Positions 54,999 to 64,000 of a DNA stretch of 64,000 nucleotides are shown here, piece after piece. This DNA comes from Microbacterium oxydans (GTDB lineage: Bacteria; Actinomycetota; Actinomycetes; Actinomycetales; Microbacteriaceae), in assembly GCF_006540085.1 (NCBI RefSeq), contig NZ_BJOG01000008.1, forward strand, positions 310,001-374,000, in the 5' to 3' direction. The position numbers were made by a program, and so were the translations under genes. Each line of letters begins with the position of its first letter. Position 1 is the stretch's first letter. Below the pieces are notes generated by a model. That model saw only the letters and a list, made by a program, of their open reading frames with translations. It was not told the origin of the DNA and ran no database searches.

Positions 54999-56525
54999 AT
55001 GACTTCCGTCGAGGATGCCCTGAGCATCGCTCGTACGGGCTTCGTGCCGGTCGCGGCTCCGCGAGCCACGAAGTCGGTGACGCGCACGGTGGTCACGCCG
55101 CGCGCTTCGGCGACTCTGGAACGGCGCCGTCAGTGGGAACGTCGCTATCGGATGCAGCTGCGGATCACGGATGCGGCCGTCATCCTTTTCGCACTCGGTC
55201 TGACAGCAGCGATCCAGCTGGCGAACGGCGTCTCCGGGCCTGAGGTCCTCCGCGACGGCATTCCGCTCGCCGCGCTGTGGTACCTCCTGCTGAGCGCGCT
55301 GCACACGCGGGACGCCGCGTTGTTCCGCGCCAGCGCCACCGAGTACCGCGGCGTCGTGCACGCCACGGGACTCGCGTTCGGGATCATCGCCATCGTGGCG
55401 GTGCTGCTCGCCTGGAAGACGATGCAACTGACGCTGCTGCTGGGGCTGCCCGTCGGTGTGCTGACTCTCCTGGTGACCAGGTGGCTGTGGCGTCACTGGC
55501 TGCAGAAGCAGCGATCCCAGGGGAGGTTCGCCTCCCGCACCCTCGTCGTCGGCAATAGGGACGACGTGGAGTATGTGGTCCGGACGCTGCACCCGATCGG
55601 CGCCTCCGGCTACCAGGTGGTCGGCGCGACGCTGCTCGACGGCAACGCTCGCGACATCGTGATCGACGACACGCGGTTCCCGGTCCTGGGGAACGTGAAC
55701 TCCGTGTCGTCGGTCGCGGCCGAGGTCGGTGCCGACACGATCATCGTGGCGAGCCGCCCCGAGGGCGAGCCCGAGTTCGTGAAGCAGCTCAGCTGGCAGC
55801 TGGAAGGGACCGCCGCCGAGCTCGTGCTCTCGAGTCGCCTCACCGACGTCGCGGGTCCGCGGATCTCCTTCGCGCCGGTGGAGGGACTGCCGCTGATCCA
55901 GGTGCAGATCCCCACCTATGAAGGTGGCCAGCACCTGCTCAAGCGCGCCCTCGACATCGCCGTGGCCACGGTCGCGCTGATTCCCATCGCGCTGCTGGCT
56001 CCCGTGCTCGCGCTGCTGATCAAGCTGGACTCCCCCGGTCCGGTCTTCTTCTTCCAGGAGCGGGTCGGCCGCGACGGTCGACGGTTCAAGATGGTCAAGT
56101 TCCGGTCGATGAAGACGGACGCCGAGCAGCAGCTCGCCCTGCTCAAGGAGCAGAACCAGGGCGCCGGACTCCTGTTCAAGATGAAGGACGACCCCCGCGT
56201 CACCCGGGTCGGCCGAGTGCTGCGCAAGCTCTCCCTCGACGAGCTGCCGCAGTTCTGGAACGTCCTCATCGGCGACATGAGCGTGGTGGGGCCTCGGCCG
56301 CCGCTGCCCAGCGAGGTCACCGCCTACGACGGCACCGTCTTCCGTCGCCTGTACATCAAGCCGGGGATCACGGGGCTGTGGCAGGTCTCCGGTCGGAGCG
56401 ACCTCTCCTGGGACGAGAGTGTCCGGCTCGACCTGCGCTACGTCGAGAACTGGTCCGTGATGAACGACCTGCAGATCATGTGGCGCACCGCCAAGGTCAT
56501 GGTGCAGCCCAGCGGGGCATACTGA
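54999..56525 (+). CDS. Priming sugar transferase for exopolysaccharide (polyprenyl glycosylphosphotransferase)
   Basis: The 508-residue protein has four N-terminal membrane helices, a CoA-binding-like Rossmann region (about 180-260) and a C-terminal bacterial sugar transferase domain. This starts at KRALDIAVATVALIPIAL (about 310), includes FKMVKFRSMKTDAE and SVVGPRPPLPSEV, and ends in WRTAKVMVQPSGAY. It transfers the first sugar phosphate to undecaprenyl phosphate (WbaP/CpsE type). It begins the plus-strand polysaccharide genes, followed 4 bp later by a glycosyltransferase. Confidence 0.94.
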   Translation: MTSVEDALSIARTGFVPVAAPRATKSVTRTVVTPRASATLERRRQWERRYRMQLRITDAAVILFALGLTAAIQLANGVSGPEVLRDGIPLAALWYLLLSALHTRDAALFRASATEYRGVVHATGLAFGIIAIVAVLLAWKTMQLTLLLGLPVGVLTLLVTRWLWRHWLQKQRSQGRFASRTLVVGNRDDVEYVVRTLHPIGASGYQVVGATLLDGNARDIVIDDTRFPVLGNVNSVSSVAAEVGADTIIVASRPEGEPEFVKQLSWQLEGTAAELVLSSRLTDVAGPRISFAPVEGLPLIQVQIPTYEGGQHLLKRALDIAVATVALIPIALLAPVLALLIKLDSPGPVFFFQERVGRDGRRFKMVKFRSMKTDAEQQLALLKEQNQGAGLLFKMKDDPRVTRVGRVLRKLSLDELPQFWNVLIGDMSVVGPRPPLPSEVTAYDGTVFRRLYIKPGITGLWQVSGRSDLSWDESVRLDLRYVENWSVMNDLQIMWRTAKVMVQPSGAY

Positions 56526-56529
56526 TCGG

Positions 56530-57726
56530 ATGAGCAATTCGAACCGCCTCACCATCGCGATGGTGGGGACCAGAGGAGTGCCCGCAGCATACGGCGGCTT
56601 CGAGACCGCCATCGAAGAGGTCGGACGCCGTCTCGCCGACCGCGGACACGATGTCGTCGTGTACACCCGCGGCTCCGAGCGGCGCGAGAAGGAGTACCTC
56701 GGTATGAGGGTCGTGCACCTTCCCGCGATCCCGGTGAAGCAGATCGAGACGCTGAGCCACACGGGGCTGTCGGCTCTGCACCTCATGTTCCGGCGGCGGC
56801 CGGATGCGACCTTCGTCTTCAACGCGGCGAACTCCCCGTTCCTGCCCCTGCTGCGATTGCGCCGCGCGCCGGTCGCCCTGCATATGGATGGACTCGAATG
56901 GCGACGCTCGAAGTGGGGTCCGCGCGGCAAGGCGTACTACCGCTGGGCTGAGCAGTTCGGGGTGCGCACGGCCGATGCACTGATCGCGGATGCGCCCGGA
57001 ATCGCCGACTACTACCGGCACCAGTTCGACGTTCCGACCGAGCTGATCCGCTACGGCGCCCCGATCCTCGACCAGCTCCCGGAACGTGGCGTCGCCGAGA
57101 TGGACCTCACCCCTGAGGGGTATCACCTGGTCGTCGCACGGTTCGAACCGGAGAACCATGTACTCGAGATCGTCCGGGGTTACCGCGACAGCGACGCGAA
57201 GCTGCCGCTCGTCGTCGTCGGCTCGGCGCCCTACAGCGCGGGGTACACCCAGGAGATCCAGCGTGTGGCGGACGGCGACGACCGCATCCGTCTCGTGGGG
57301 GGCGTCTATGACCAGGAGCTGCTCGATGCGCTCTATGCGAATGCGCTCACGTATCTGCACGGCCACTCTGTGGGCGGCACCAACCCCTCGCTCCTGCGCG
57401 CCATGGGGGCCGGGACCGCTGTCATCGGCTTCGATGTCCCCTTCAACCGCGAGGTACTCGACGGCAACGGGTGGTTCTTCGCGGATGCCGCCCAGGTCGC
57501 CGAGCAGGTGATGGCCGCCGAATCCGACCCGGCAGCGACCGCGGCCAAGGGCACCGCCGTGCAGGAGATCGCCCGCACCCGCTTCCGCTGGGATGATGTC
57601 GCGGACGAGTACGAGGCACTCGCGCAGCGGATCTCCGAAGGTGCGACCATTCACCCCTCAGCCAGGCGGGCACGCCGACGGTCGACGGACTGGGCGCCCG
57701 TTCGCGCCGAATCGAGCACTTCGTGA
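56530..57726 (+). CDS. Glycosyltransferase, GT4/DUF1972 type
   Basis: The 398-residue cytoplasmic enzyme opens with IAMVGTRGVPAAYGGFETAI, the DUF1972 signature seen in rhamnosyltransferase-like GT4 proteins, and has a second Rossmann domain with donor-binding residues near GTNPSLLRAMGAGTAVIGFD. It adds a sugar to the growing lipid-linked repeat. Start is 4 bp after the preceding gene stop, in an operon. Its stop overlaps the next glycosyltransferase start by 4 bp (GTGA). Confidence 0.92.
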   Translation: MSNSNRLTIAMVGTRGVPAAYGGFETAIEEVGRRLADRGHDVVVYTRGSERREKEYLGMRVVHLPAIPVKQIETLSHTGLSALHLMFRRRPDATFVFNAANSPFLPLLRLRRAPVALHMDGLEWRRSKWGPRGKAYYRWAEQFGVRTADALIADAPGIADYYRHQFDVPTELIRYGAPILDQLPERGVAEMDLTPEGYHLVVARFEPENHVLEIVRGYRDSDAKLPLVVVGSAPYSAGYTQEIQRVADGDDRIRLVGGVYDQELLDALYANALTYLHGHSVGGTNPSLLRAMGAGTAVIGFDVPFNREVLDGNGWFFADAAQVAEQVMAAESDPAATAAKGTAVQEIARTRFRWDDVADEYEALAQRISEGATIHPSARRARRRSTDWAPVRAESSTS

Positions 57727-58859
57727 GCAACGAGTCGAAGCGACCGACCGTCCTACTCGTCCACCCCGGCGCCGAGATGTTCGGGTCCGATCGCATGCTC
57801 CTGGAGAGCGCCATCGGCCTCGTCGAATCCGGGGCGCGTGTCGTCGTCGCTCTGCCGAGTTCCGGCCTTCTCGTGAACGAGTTGCGCGCGGCCGGCGCAG
57901 AGGTCGTCATCCTGCCGATGCTCGTGCTCCGCAAAGTGCTGCTCACCCCGCGCGGACTGCCGAGGCTGTTCCGAGACACGTTCCGAGGTCTGGGCGCTGC
58001 CTGGCGGCTGATCGGCCGGCTGCGTCCCGACGTCGTGTACGTGTCTACGATCATCATCCCCGAGTGGCCGCTGATCGCCCGGCTGCGCGGAGTCCGCACC
58101 GTGAGCCACGTGCATGAAGCCGAGGCCTCGGGCAACAGGATCGTCAATGCTCTCCTCTACTCCCCCCATCTGGCCTCCCATCAGACCCTCGTGAACAGCC
58201 GGTTCAGTCTGGACACCATCCGCACCGCGCTCCCCGCCCTGGCCCGGCGCTCGCACGTGGTGTACAACGGCGTCGCTTCTCCCCCGCAGCCGCTGTCTCC
58301 CCGTCCCCGCACAGAGGGCCCCCTCCGCGTGCTCTACATCGGGCGTCTCTCCCCCCGCAAGGGCCCCGATCTCGTGATCGCGGCGGCCTCACGCCTCCAC
58401 TCCGCCGGGCGCGCAGTGGAGGTCACCCTCCTCGGCGCGGTCTTCGAGGGCTACGAGTGGTTCGAACGCGACCTTCGTGCACAGGCGTCCGAGGCCGGGG
58501 TCACCGTCGACTTCGCCGGATTCCACACCGACATCTGGCCGTTCCTCGAGCAGGCCGATGTGCTGCTCGTGCCATCACGCGTCGACGAACCCTTCGGGAA
58601 CACCGCCGTCGAAGGCGTCCTCGCCCTGCGACCGGTGATCGCGAGCGACAGCAGCGGACTCCGGGAAGCAGCAGGCGGTTACGGCACGGCGAGGCTCGTC
58701 GCGGCCGGCGATGCGGAGGCGATCGCTTCCGCGCTGACCGACATCGACGCCCGGTGGGATGAGATCGTCTCGACCGTCGCAGACAGCCGCGCCGAGGCCC
58801 TGCGCAGGCACGCGCCTCAGGTCTACCGCTCGAGCATCTCGACGCATCTCCTGGGCTGA
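57723..58859 (+). CDS. Glycosyltransferase family 4
   Basis: The 378-residue enzyme has the GT-B fold: N-terminal domain with VLLVHPGAEMFGSDRMLLES and an acceptor loop, then the donor domain with LRVLYIGRLSPRKGPDLVIAA and the catalytic-site Glu region SRVDEPFGNTAVEGVLALRPVI in parts. It is translationally coupled to the upstream glycosyltransferase (GTGA overlap) and is the last plus-strand gene of the cluster. Sugar specificity cannot be told from sequence. Confidence 0.93.
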   Translation: MSNESKRPTVLLVHPGAEMFGSDRMLLESAIGLVESGARVVVALPSSGLLVNELRAAGAEVVILPMLVLRKVLLTPRGLPRLFRDTFRGLGAAWRLIGRLRPDVVYVSTIIIPEWPLIARLRGVRTVSHVHEAEASGNRIVNALLYSPHLASHQTLVNSRFSLDTIRTALPALARRSHVVYNGVASPPQPLSPRPRTEGPLRVLYIGRLSPRKGPDLVIAAASRLHSAGRAVEVTLLGAVFEGYEWFERDLRAQASEAGVTVDFAGFHTDIWPFLEQADVLLVPSRVDEPFGNTAVEGVLALRPVIASDSSGLREAAGGYGTARLVAAGDAEAIASALTDIDARWDEIVSTVADSRAEALRRHAPQVYRSSISTHLLG

Positions 58860-58904
58860 CCCGCACCCCGGTCTGCCACACCCGCCGGCGGGTCAGCGCT
58901 CTCG

Positions 58905-60215
58905 CTACACCTGTTCCAGCTCGCCCACGGTGAGCCGCTTCTTGTTCCGGACGATGTAGATCGAGAACGGGATCAGCTGGCACACGACGAGGGCGAAGGC
59001 GACGCCGATCAGGGGTCCGGCGATGCCCAGCACAGGAGTGAGCACGAACGAGAGGGTGATGCCCACGGCCGCCATGCTGAGCGTGGGGATCACCTGGAAG
59101 CGGATTCCCGGCTTGTCCATGATGAACATCCCCAGGGGGTACACGGCCGCCGTCATCATGATCATCAGACCGAAGGCGAAGATCGTGCTCGTGCGCACCG
59201 TCAGCTCACCCTGGGTGATGAACCCGAACAGCCACGGGCCGACGAGCCACACCATCACAGTCGCGACGCCGATCGCCGCAGCGAACAAGACCGACAGCAG
59301 GAACGGCCCACGCCGGAGGTCACCGTCGTGGCGGCTCTTCGCGAAGTGCGGCCAGAGCGCGAGTCCACCGGCCATCACGAGTCCGTTGAGGGCGAAGAAC
59401 ACCTGGCCCGCCACGCCGTACTCGGCGACGTCGGTGGGTCCGCCCAGCTGAGCGATCACGTAGCGCTGCGAGCCGACGGCGATCGGATACGTCACCATCT
59501 GGGCGAGCATCGGCCACCCGACGTCCATCACCCGCACGCCCGGGTAGCGGCGAGGATGCAGGACCATCCGGGCGGCCGAGGGGATCAGCGGCGAAGTCGT
59601 GCGAGCCGTGATGAGGATGCCGAGCACGGATACCAGGAAAGACGCGCCGAAGGAGGCGATCGCCACGAAGGAATGGAGATTCTCGCCACCGAAGGTGAGC
59701 ATCAGCCAGACGCCCGTCATCGTGAGCGGCGAGATCAGCCCCTGGAGGAGGATCACGATGTGGTTGCGACGCTGGCCCAGCATGATCCGCGCCCACACCC
59801 CGAGCGGGATACCGAGACAGAAGATCGTGACGCAGTAGAAAGCGGCCAACGAGGCACCCGGTCGCCCTCCGGCTTCACCGAACACCAGCTCCCAGGCACC
59901 CGTGAGCACGAGGACCGTGTTGATCGCCATCGCCGTGGCGGCGAAGGTGAGCAGCACCCGGCCGACGGAGGTGAGCTGGTACCGCAGCTTCTCGTCGGTG
60001 CGCACGTTCGTGCTGGTCGCGACAGCGTTGACGAGGACCGCGCCGCTGCCGAGGTCTGTGAACGTCAGCAGCGAGGGGATGGTCGTCAACAACGTGTACA
60101 GGGCGAAGCTGTCGACGCCGGCGCCGCCGATGATCATCCGGGTCGTGATGACGCCGCAGACCAGCGCGATGACCATCGTCAGCGCACGCGCGCCGACAGC
60201 GAGAAGAGAACCCAT
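58905..60215 (-). CDS. Polysaccharide flippase (Wzx/MVF-like)
   Basis: The 436-residue protein has about twelve to fourteen membrane helices spread over its length with short loops, as in oligosaccharide-lipid flippases of the MATE/polysaccharide synthesis superfamily. It would move lipid-linked repeat units across the membrane. The ATG lies 10 bp after the beta-helix gene stop on the same strand, so the two form an operon. No Wzy polymerase gene is visible in the window. Confidence 0.9.
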   Translation of the reverse strand: MGSLLAVGARALTMVIALVCGVITTRMIIGGAGVDSFALYTLLTTIPSLLTFTDLGSGAVLVNAVATSTNVRTDEKLRYQLTSVGRVLLTFAATAMAINTVLVLTGAWELVFGEAGGRPGASLAAFYCVTIFCLGIPLGVWARIMLGQRRNHIVILLQGLISPLTMTGVWLMLTFGGENLHSFVAIASFGASFLVSVLGILITARTTSPLIPSAARMVLHPRRYPGVRVMDVGWPMLAQMVTYPIAVGSQRYVIAQLGGPTDVAEYGVAGQVFFALNGLVMAGGLALWPHFAKSRHDGDLRRGPFLLSVLFAAAIGVATVMVWLVGPWLFGFITQGELTVRTSTIFAFGLMIMMTAAVYPLGMFIMDKPGIRFQVIPTLSMAAVGITLSFVLTPVLGIAGPLIGVAFALVVCQLIPFSIYIVRNKKRLTVGELEQV

Positions 60216-60225
60216 GTTTACATCG

Positions 60226-62979
60226 TCACCGGGGCAGGGCTCCCAGTGTCGTGCTGCTGCCGGGGAGTCGCGATACTGAGGCGATGTCGGACGGCACCGG
60301 CACCGCCACCGACCCCTGCGTCGCGGCGAACTGCGGCAGCAGGGCGAAGCCGGCGTCGACCACCGGGGCTCCCTCGACGAACTGCGACCGTCGATCCTGC
60401 CCCGTGGCCGCGGTGAACGCGGCCAGCGTATCCGTCACCGCGGGGTCTCTCGAGACGGAACCCTTCGACCACGCGGAGAACCAGCGGGGGGTGCCCGGTG
60501 ACGTGCGGTGATAGAGGTTTCCGTTGACGCTCGACATCATCTGCGAACCCGTGTACTGCAAGGAGAAGTCCTGGACGCAGACCAGGCAGTTGCCCGCGCT
60601 CTCGGCCACGATGTTGTTCGATGCCACGATGTTCCTCGTGATCCAGGACGCCTCGGGTGCGTACCGCGTCCGCGGGTCGTGCCCCGGCGTGTTCGGGTCG
60701 GAGGCGCGGCGGGCGTCCATCGCGATGCTGATGTTCCGGTTCCCGTTGCCGACCAGCGTGTTGTTCCAGATCTTGACGCTGCCGGAGTTCAGCACCCACA
60801 GGCCGAACTCTCCGTTTCGGGCGATGACGTTGTCGGCGATGACCGCACGTTCCGACAGCTCCACCATCACGCCATGCCCGGTGTTGCCGATCACATCGTT
60901 CCCGGTGAACGCGATATCGAGCACGGACTCGTCGAACCATGGTCCGCGGCCGTCGTTCCCGGTGAACGCGCTGTCCGTGACGGTCACCCCCCTGGTGCGG
61001 GTGACCTTGAACGCGCCGGACACCGGTGCGTCGTTGAAGTGCTCCATGTTGTTGCCCACGGAGAGCATCTGCGTCACGGTCAGTCCGTCGGCCTGCGATG
61101 CGCCGCCGCCCAGCAGACCGTTGCCGATCAGGGAGACACGGGTCAGCGTGGTCGCCGGCGCCCACGAGTAGAAGCCTGTGGTCGAGTTGTCGCGGATCGT
61201 CACATCGGTGAGCGACACGTGCGGTGCAGCGGCGATGACCGTGCCCATCTGCGGGACGCTGGTGGCGTATCGGCGCACTCCGATCCCGCGCACCTCGGTC
61301 CCTGCGGAGCGGATGGAGAGCGCCTGCGTGAGCACGCTCGCCTCGACCGACTTGCCCGACGGGTTCGTTCCGATCACCAGACGCTTGGCGGAATCGTCGA
61401 CGAAGAAAGTGCCTTCTGCGACCTGGGCGACGGATGCGACCTCGCGCAGCTGGACTCCTGCCACCCAGACCTGATCCGGGTGCGCGGCCATCGGGTGCGC
61501 CGGATCGACGAATCTCCACTCCGCCGCCGTGTTGTCGGGCGCGCCCTTCGTGTAGGTCGGACTCGCATCGAGGGCTGTGTTCCAGCCGTCGACGAACCAG
61601 GTGCTTCCCGAGGCCTTCCAGCCGGTGACCGGCTCGGCGCCGTCGAACCACACGGACTCGTTGGGCGCCGGCTGGATGGTGACCCGCTTCTGCGCGGGCA
61701 CCACGACCTCTTCGTGGTACGAGCCGCCACGCAGGACGATCGTCCCCCCGTTAGGGACGATGCGGAGCGCGGCAGCGACCGACTTGACGGGTGCGTTCCT
61801 GGTGCCGGAGGCTCCGTCGAACCCTGCGGGTGAGACGTAGACGGCCGTCGCCGGAGCTTCGTACACGAGCGTCCCTGGGGCTTTGGCCCCTGGTTCGCCG
61901 CGCAGGCCCTCAGGCGTCACGGGAGGCACCGGCTCGGGTTCAGGGGCCGGCGTGGGCTCCGGGGCCGGTGTGGGCTCGGGAGCAGGTGTGGGCTCCGGAG
62001 ACGGGGTCGGCGTGGGCTCGGGAGCCGGCGTGGGCTCAGGTGACGGCGTGGACTCAGGTGACGGCGTCGAGGTGGGCTCAGGAGCCGGGGTCGGCGTGGG
62101 CTCAGGATCCGGGGTCGGAGTGGGCTCCGGCGTGGGCTCGGGAGCGGGTGTGGGCTCCGGGGACGGCGCGGGCGCGGTCACCGCGAAGTCGTCGATTCCG
62201 ACCGGAACAGCAGCCCTGGCCCCGGAGGACGTGTAGAGCGCGAAGCCGTATCCGCCTGCGGACTGAATCCGCGCGTTCGAGTCGTCGGAGTACGTCACCT
62301 GCCAATCCGCCGGCTCCGCGGCGTTCGACTCCCAGGCCTTGGCCGCCAGCGCCACCGGACTCGTGCCGGCGACGCTGAACGCCACCGTCAGCGTGTCACC
62401 GCCCGTCACGGTGAGGGGAAGCCGACGCTCGGCCAGATGCTGCACGCGCATGAGGTCGGTGAGCCGCACGACCGATACGTAGGCCGAGCCGTCGGGATGG
62501 ACGCGCAGGCGCACCCCGTACGAGTCGGCGCCGGACACCCGGACCGCCTGGGAGAGGTAGAGCGGCCCTCCCACGGGCAGCTCGGGAACGGTCAGCGAGA
62601 ACCGGCTGTCCACATCAGCGGCGACCGCACCGTCGATGGTGGCCCTGGCGGTGATACCCGGCTTGCGACTGGCGAGCAGCGCCTGCTCGCCGGTCACGCT
62701 CGCCGTCGCTTCCACGACACGCCATGGGCCGTCGGGCGAGGACCCCCACCCCGAGTCGACCGTGCGATCCATGTCGTCGGCGATGACGGGAGCGTCCGTG
62801 GCATCGGCGGACTGTGCGAGGAGCGGAGCGTCGTCGGCCAGTGCCGACGCAGGAACGGCTGTCAGCGCCGTCGTGAGCGCGACGGCAGCGGTCAGCACTC
62901 CTGCGAGCATCGTGCGGGTGCGTCGCCGGGGCGGACTCGAAGTCTCGCGTGAGGTGCGGTCGAGGAGCGGAGTGGGCAC
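60226..62979 (-). CDS. Secreted right-handed beta-helix protein with Pro/Thr linker
   Basis: The 917-residue precursor has a signal peptide with a long basic N-terminus ([20 protein letters not shown] in part) and a beta-sandwich domain (about 65-270). A 90-residue [14 protein letters not shown] linker follows (about 275-365), then a parallel beta-helix (about 400-900, many ...[10 protein letters not shown], ...[11 protein letters not shown] rungs). Beta-helix proteins in polysaccharide clusters are often lyases, epimerases or depolymerases. GTG at 62979 is chosen to give a normal signal sequence; a TTG at 63051 is possible. It sits between the tyrosine kinase and flippase genes. Confidence 0.88.
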   Translation of the reverse strand: MPTPLLDRTSRETSSPPRRRTRTMLAGVLTAAVALTTALTAVPASALADDAPLLAQSADATDAPVIADDMDRTVDSGWGSSPDGPWRVVEATASVTGEQALLASRKPGITARATIDGAVAADVDSRFSLTVPELPVGGPLYLSQAVRVSGADSYGVRLRVHPDGSAYVSVVRLTDLMRVQHLAERRLPLTVTGGDTLTVAFSVAGTSPVALAAKAWESNAAEPADWQVTYSDDSNARIQSAGGYGFALYTSSGARAAVPVGIDDFAVTAPAPSPEPTPAPEPTPEPTPTPDPEPTPTPAPEPTSTPSPESTPSPEPTPAPEPTPTPSPEPTPAPEPTPAPEPTPAPEPEPVPPVTPEGLRGEPGAKAPGTLVYEAPATAVYVSPAGFDGASGTRNAPVKSVAAALRIVPNGGTIVLRGGSYHEEVVVPAQKRVTIQPAPNESVWFDGAEPVTGWKASGSTWFVDGWNTALDASPTYTKGAPDNTAAEWRFVDPAHPMAAHPDQVWVAGVQLREVASVAQVAEGTFFVDDSAKRLVIGTNPSGKSVEASVLTQALSIRSAGTEVRGIGVRRYATSVPQMGTVIAAAPHVSLTDVTIRDNSTTGFYSWAPATTLTRVSLIGNGLLGGGASQADGLTVTQMLSVGNNMEHFNDAPVSGAFKVTRTRGVTVTDSAFTGNDGRGPWFDESVLDIAFTGNDVIGNTGHGVMVELSERAVIADNVIARNGEFGLWVLNSGSVKIWNNTLVGNGNRNISIAMDARRASDPNTPGHDPRTRYAPEASWITRNIVASNNIVAESAGNCLVCVQDFSLQYTGSQMMSSVNGNLYHRTSPGTPRWFSAWSKGSVSRDPAVTDTLAAFTAATGQDRRSQFVEGAPVVDAGFALLPQFAATQGSVAVPVPSDIASVSRLPGSSTTLGALPR
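61920..62180. repeat. Low-complexity tandem codons of the PTPEP linker
   Basis: About 260 bp consist of near-repeating units encoding PTPAPEP/PTPSPEP, read on the minus strand inside the beta-helix gene. Similar units would allow slippage, so length may vary between strains. Confidence 0.8.
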
Positions 62980-63173
62980 GGTGTCACCGTCTTCTGGGGC
63001 AGATTCATGATCACCCCGCAGCTCCGCCGCAGTTTCAACCCCGGGCAGCAAAGTGCGAGTCCCCCTCGCAACTCATGAAGAATACCCCGGCCATCCCGGC
63101 GAAGACAAACGGAAACGGCGAGGCACCGATATACTTCGTCGCTTCCGCGACCCGAGGGGCCTCGGATGTCGCC

Positions 63174-64000
63174 TCAGTCGCTGTAGTACTCGCTGCGGTG
63201 ACGCTCCGGCCGGGCGCGGTTCAGAACCGTGCCGAGGATGCGGGCACCGCCCGACTCGAGCGACTTGATGCTCTTGGCGAGCGCGGCGCGGCGCGTCTTC
63301 GTCGCGTCGACCACGAGGATCACGCCGTCGGTCTGGGTGGCGAAGAGGTTGGCGTCGGCCACGCTGAGGATCGGCGGGGAATCGATGACCACGTAGTCGT
63401 ACTCCGCTGCGGCGAAGTCGAGGAGCTGGTTCATGCGCGCCGACGTCAGGAGCTCCGCCGGATTCGGCGGGATGGTACCTGCGGGCAGGATATCGAGCGT
63501 GCTGTCGGCGACACTGTGCTTGGCGACCTCGAACTCGACTTCGTCCAGCAGCACGCTGGTCAGACCGATCGAGCCGTCGATGCCCGCGTGCTCGTGCGCC
63601 CGCGGGCGCCGCATGTCGGCGTCGATCAGCAGCACCGAGTTGCGCAGACCGGCGAGGGTCATGGCCAGGTTGACCGAGATGGTCGACTTGCCCTCCGCCG
63701 GCATGCCCGACGTCACCAGCAGCACCTTCACCCGCGAGGAGACGTTCGCGTAGGCCAGAGCCGAACGGATACGGCGGAACTCCTCCGAGGTGTGGCCGAG
63801 CGGCTCCTGCGCGACGGCGATGCCCCGCATGGCCAGGAGAGGCGACTTCGAGACGACGCCCAGAACAGGGTCGCCACCCGCCTCCGTCAGCGTCTCCTCG
63901 TTGCGCATACGGGTGTCGAGCACTCCGATGAGCACCGCGATGGCGAGGCCCAGGACGCCCCCGAGGAAGCCTCCGAGAAGGGCATCGCGCGGCTTGCTCG
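63174..64000 (-). CDS. Exopolysaccharide tyrosine autokinase (Wzc/CapB-like), 5' part outside the window
   Basis: The visible C-terminal part starts within a hydrophobic segment (LLGGFLGGVLGLAIAVLIGV) followed by LDTRMRNEETL, the end of a Wzz chain-length domain. It continues into a BY-kinase domain with Walker A VTSGMPAEGKST, Walker A' LLIDADMRRPR and Walker B YDYVVIDSPP. The tail SEYYSD carries two tyrosines, a short version of the usual Tyr cluster. Such kinases control polysaccharide polymerisation and export by cycles of Tyr autophosphorylation. The gene runs past base 64000, so its start is not seen. Confidence 0.92.
   Translation of the reverse strand, partial: SKPRDALLGGFLGGVLGLAIAVLIGVLDTRMRNEETLTEAGGDPVLGVVSKSPLLAMRGIAVAQEPLGHTSEEFRRIRSALAYANVSSRVKVLLVTSGMPAEGKSTISVNLAMTLAGLRNSVLLIDADMRRPRAHEHAGIDGSIGLTSVLLDEVEFEVAKHSVADSTLDILPAGTIPPNPAELLTSARMNQLLDFAAAEYDYVVIDSPPILSVADANLFATQTDGVILVVDATKTRRAALAKSIKSLESGGARILGTVLNRARPERHRSEYYSD

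Noticed and set aside
54984..56930. 648-codon minus-strand frame across the priming transferase
   Set aside because: The plus strand encodes a complete sugar transferase; the minus frame has no domain and skewed composition.
58870..58904. Terminator between the last glycosyltransferase and flippase genes
   Set aside because: ACCCGCCGGCGGGT is a perfect palindrome but has no loop or T-tract, so termination cannot be claimed.
61920..62180. CRISPR-like periodic repeats
   Set aside because: The periodicity is coding low complexity (PTPEP linker) inside one open frame; there are no constant repeats with unique spacers and no cas genes.

Overview
The window is a contiguous chromosomal segment from a high-GC Gram-positive actinobacterium. 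The protein content points to Microbacteriaceae, most likely Microbacterium or a close relative: a short protein of the family often mislabelled 'ATP-dependent DNA ligase', DUF4192, DUF2207 and DUF1206 proteins, a ppa-tilS-hpt-ftsH-fol block, and many apparently leaderless promoters with a TANNNT box 6-7 nt before the start codon. This assignment is inference; there is no rRNA in the window. I see no prophage, insertion sequence, CRISPR array or plasmid function.

Layout. (1) 0.1-6.9 kb: LysE-type exporter, DUF1206 membrane protein, a stand-alone GyrI-like protein beside an AraC-GyrI fusion regulator, a MetPS-type sodium symporter with its tiny subunit, a type II haloacid dehalogenase-like protein, tRNA-Ser(GCU) and a two-TM potassium channel. 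(2) 6.9-18.8 kb: glycoside utilisation region with GH78 alpha-L-rhamnosidase, GH3 beta-glycosidase divergent from a TetR regulator, and an operon of GH13 alpha-glucosidase, lipoprotein binding protein and two sugar permeases under a LacI regulator. No ABC ATPase is encoded here. (3) 18.9-29.9 kb: LCP-family cell wall protein, tRNA-Ser(UGA), HAD phosphatase, serS, SnoaL-like protein, sigma factor, diacylglycerol kinase-like enzyme, a duplicated-domain lipoprotein, cardiolipin synthase, DUF4192 and lysS. (4) 30-43.8 kb: DUF2207, then a tightly overlapping minus-strand run (ftsH-folE-folP, folB, folK-DUF3180-two PH-domain proteins-DUF2520) with hpt and tilS upstream, followed by a TMEM175-like channel and ppa. 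(5) 43.8-54.7 kb: M23 peptidase, tRNA-Glu/Asp/Phe cluster, APH(6)-like kinase, a group of poorly characterised small proteins, a DivIVA-like coiled-coil protein with a structured leader, fatty acid desaturase, secreted intradiol dioxygenase and LtrA. (6) 55-64 kb: exopolysaccharide locus of two convergent groups, with priming glycosyltransferase and two glycosyltransferases on plus, and a chain-length tyrosine kinase (cut by the window end), beta-helix protein and flippase on minus.

How it fits together. Region 2 would cleave plant- or polysaccharide-derived glycosides and import oligosaccharides, with operator-like repeats at both regulated promoters. Region 4 makes tetrahydrofolate precursors alongside protein quality control, purine salvage and tRNA modification. 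It resembles the mycobacterial ftsH-fol-lysS order but lacks panC/panD/coaX. Region 6 builds and exports a surface polysaccharide. The most unusual signals are non-coding: a 27-bp-arm hairpin at 9.55 kb, a nested four-copy inverted repeat at 12.6 kb, tandem TGGGGAAAC boxes before the polysaccharide operon, and a possible three-way-junction leader at 49.2 kb. I did not find a convincing wholly new multi-gene system.
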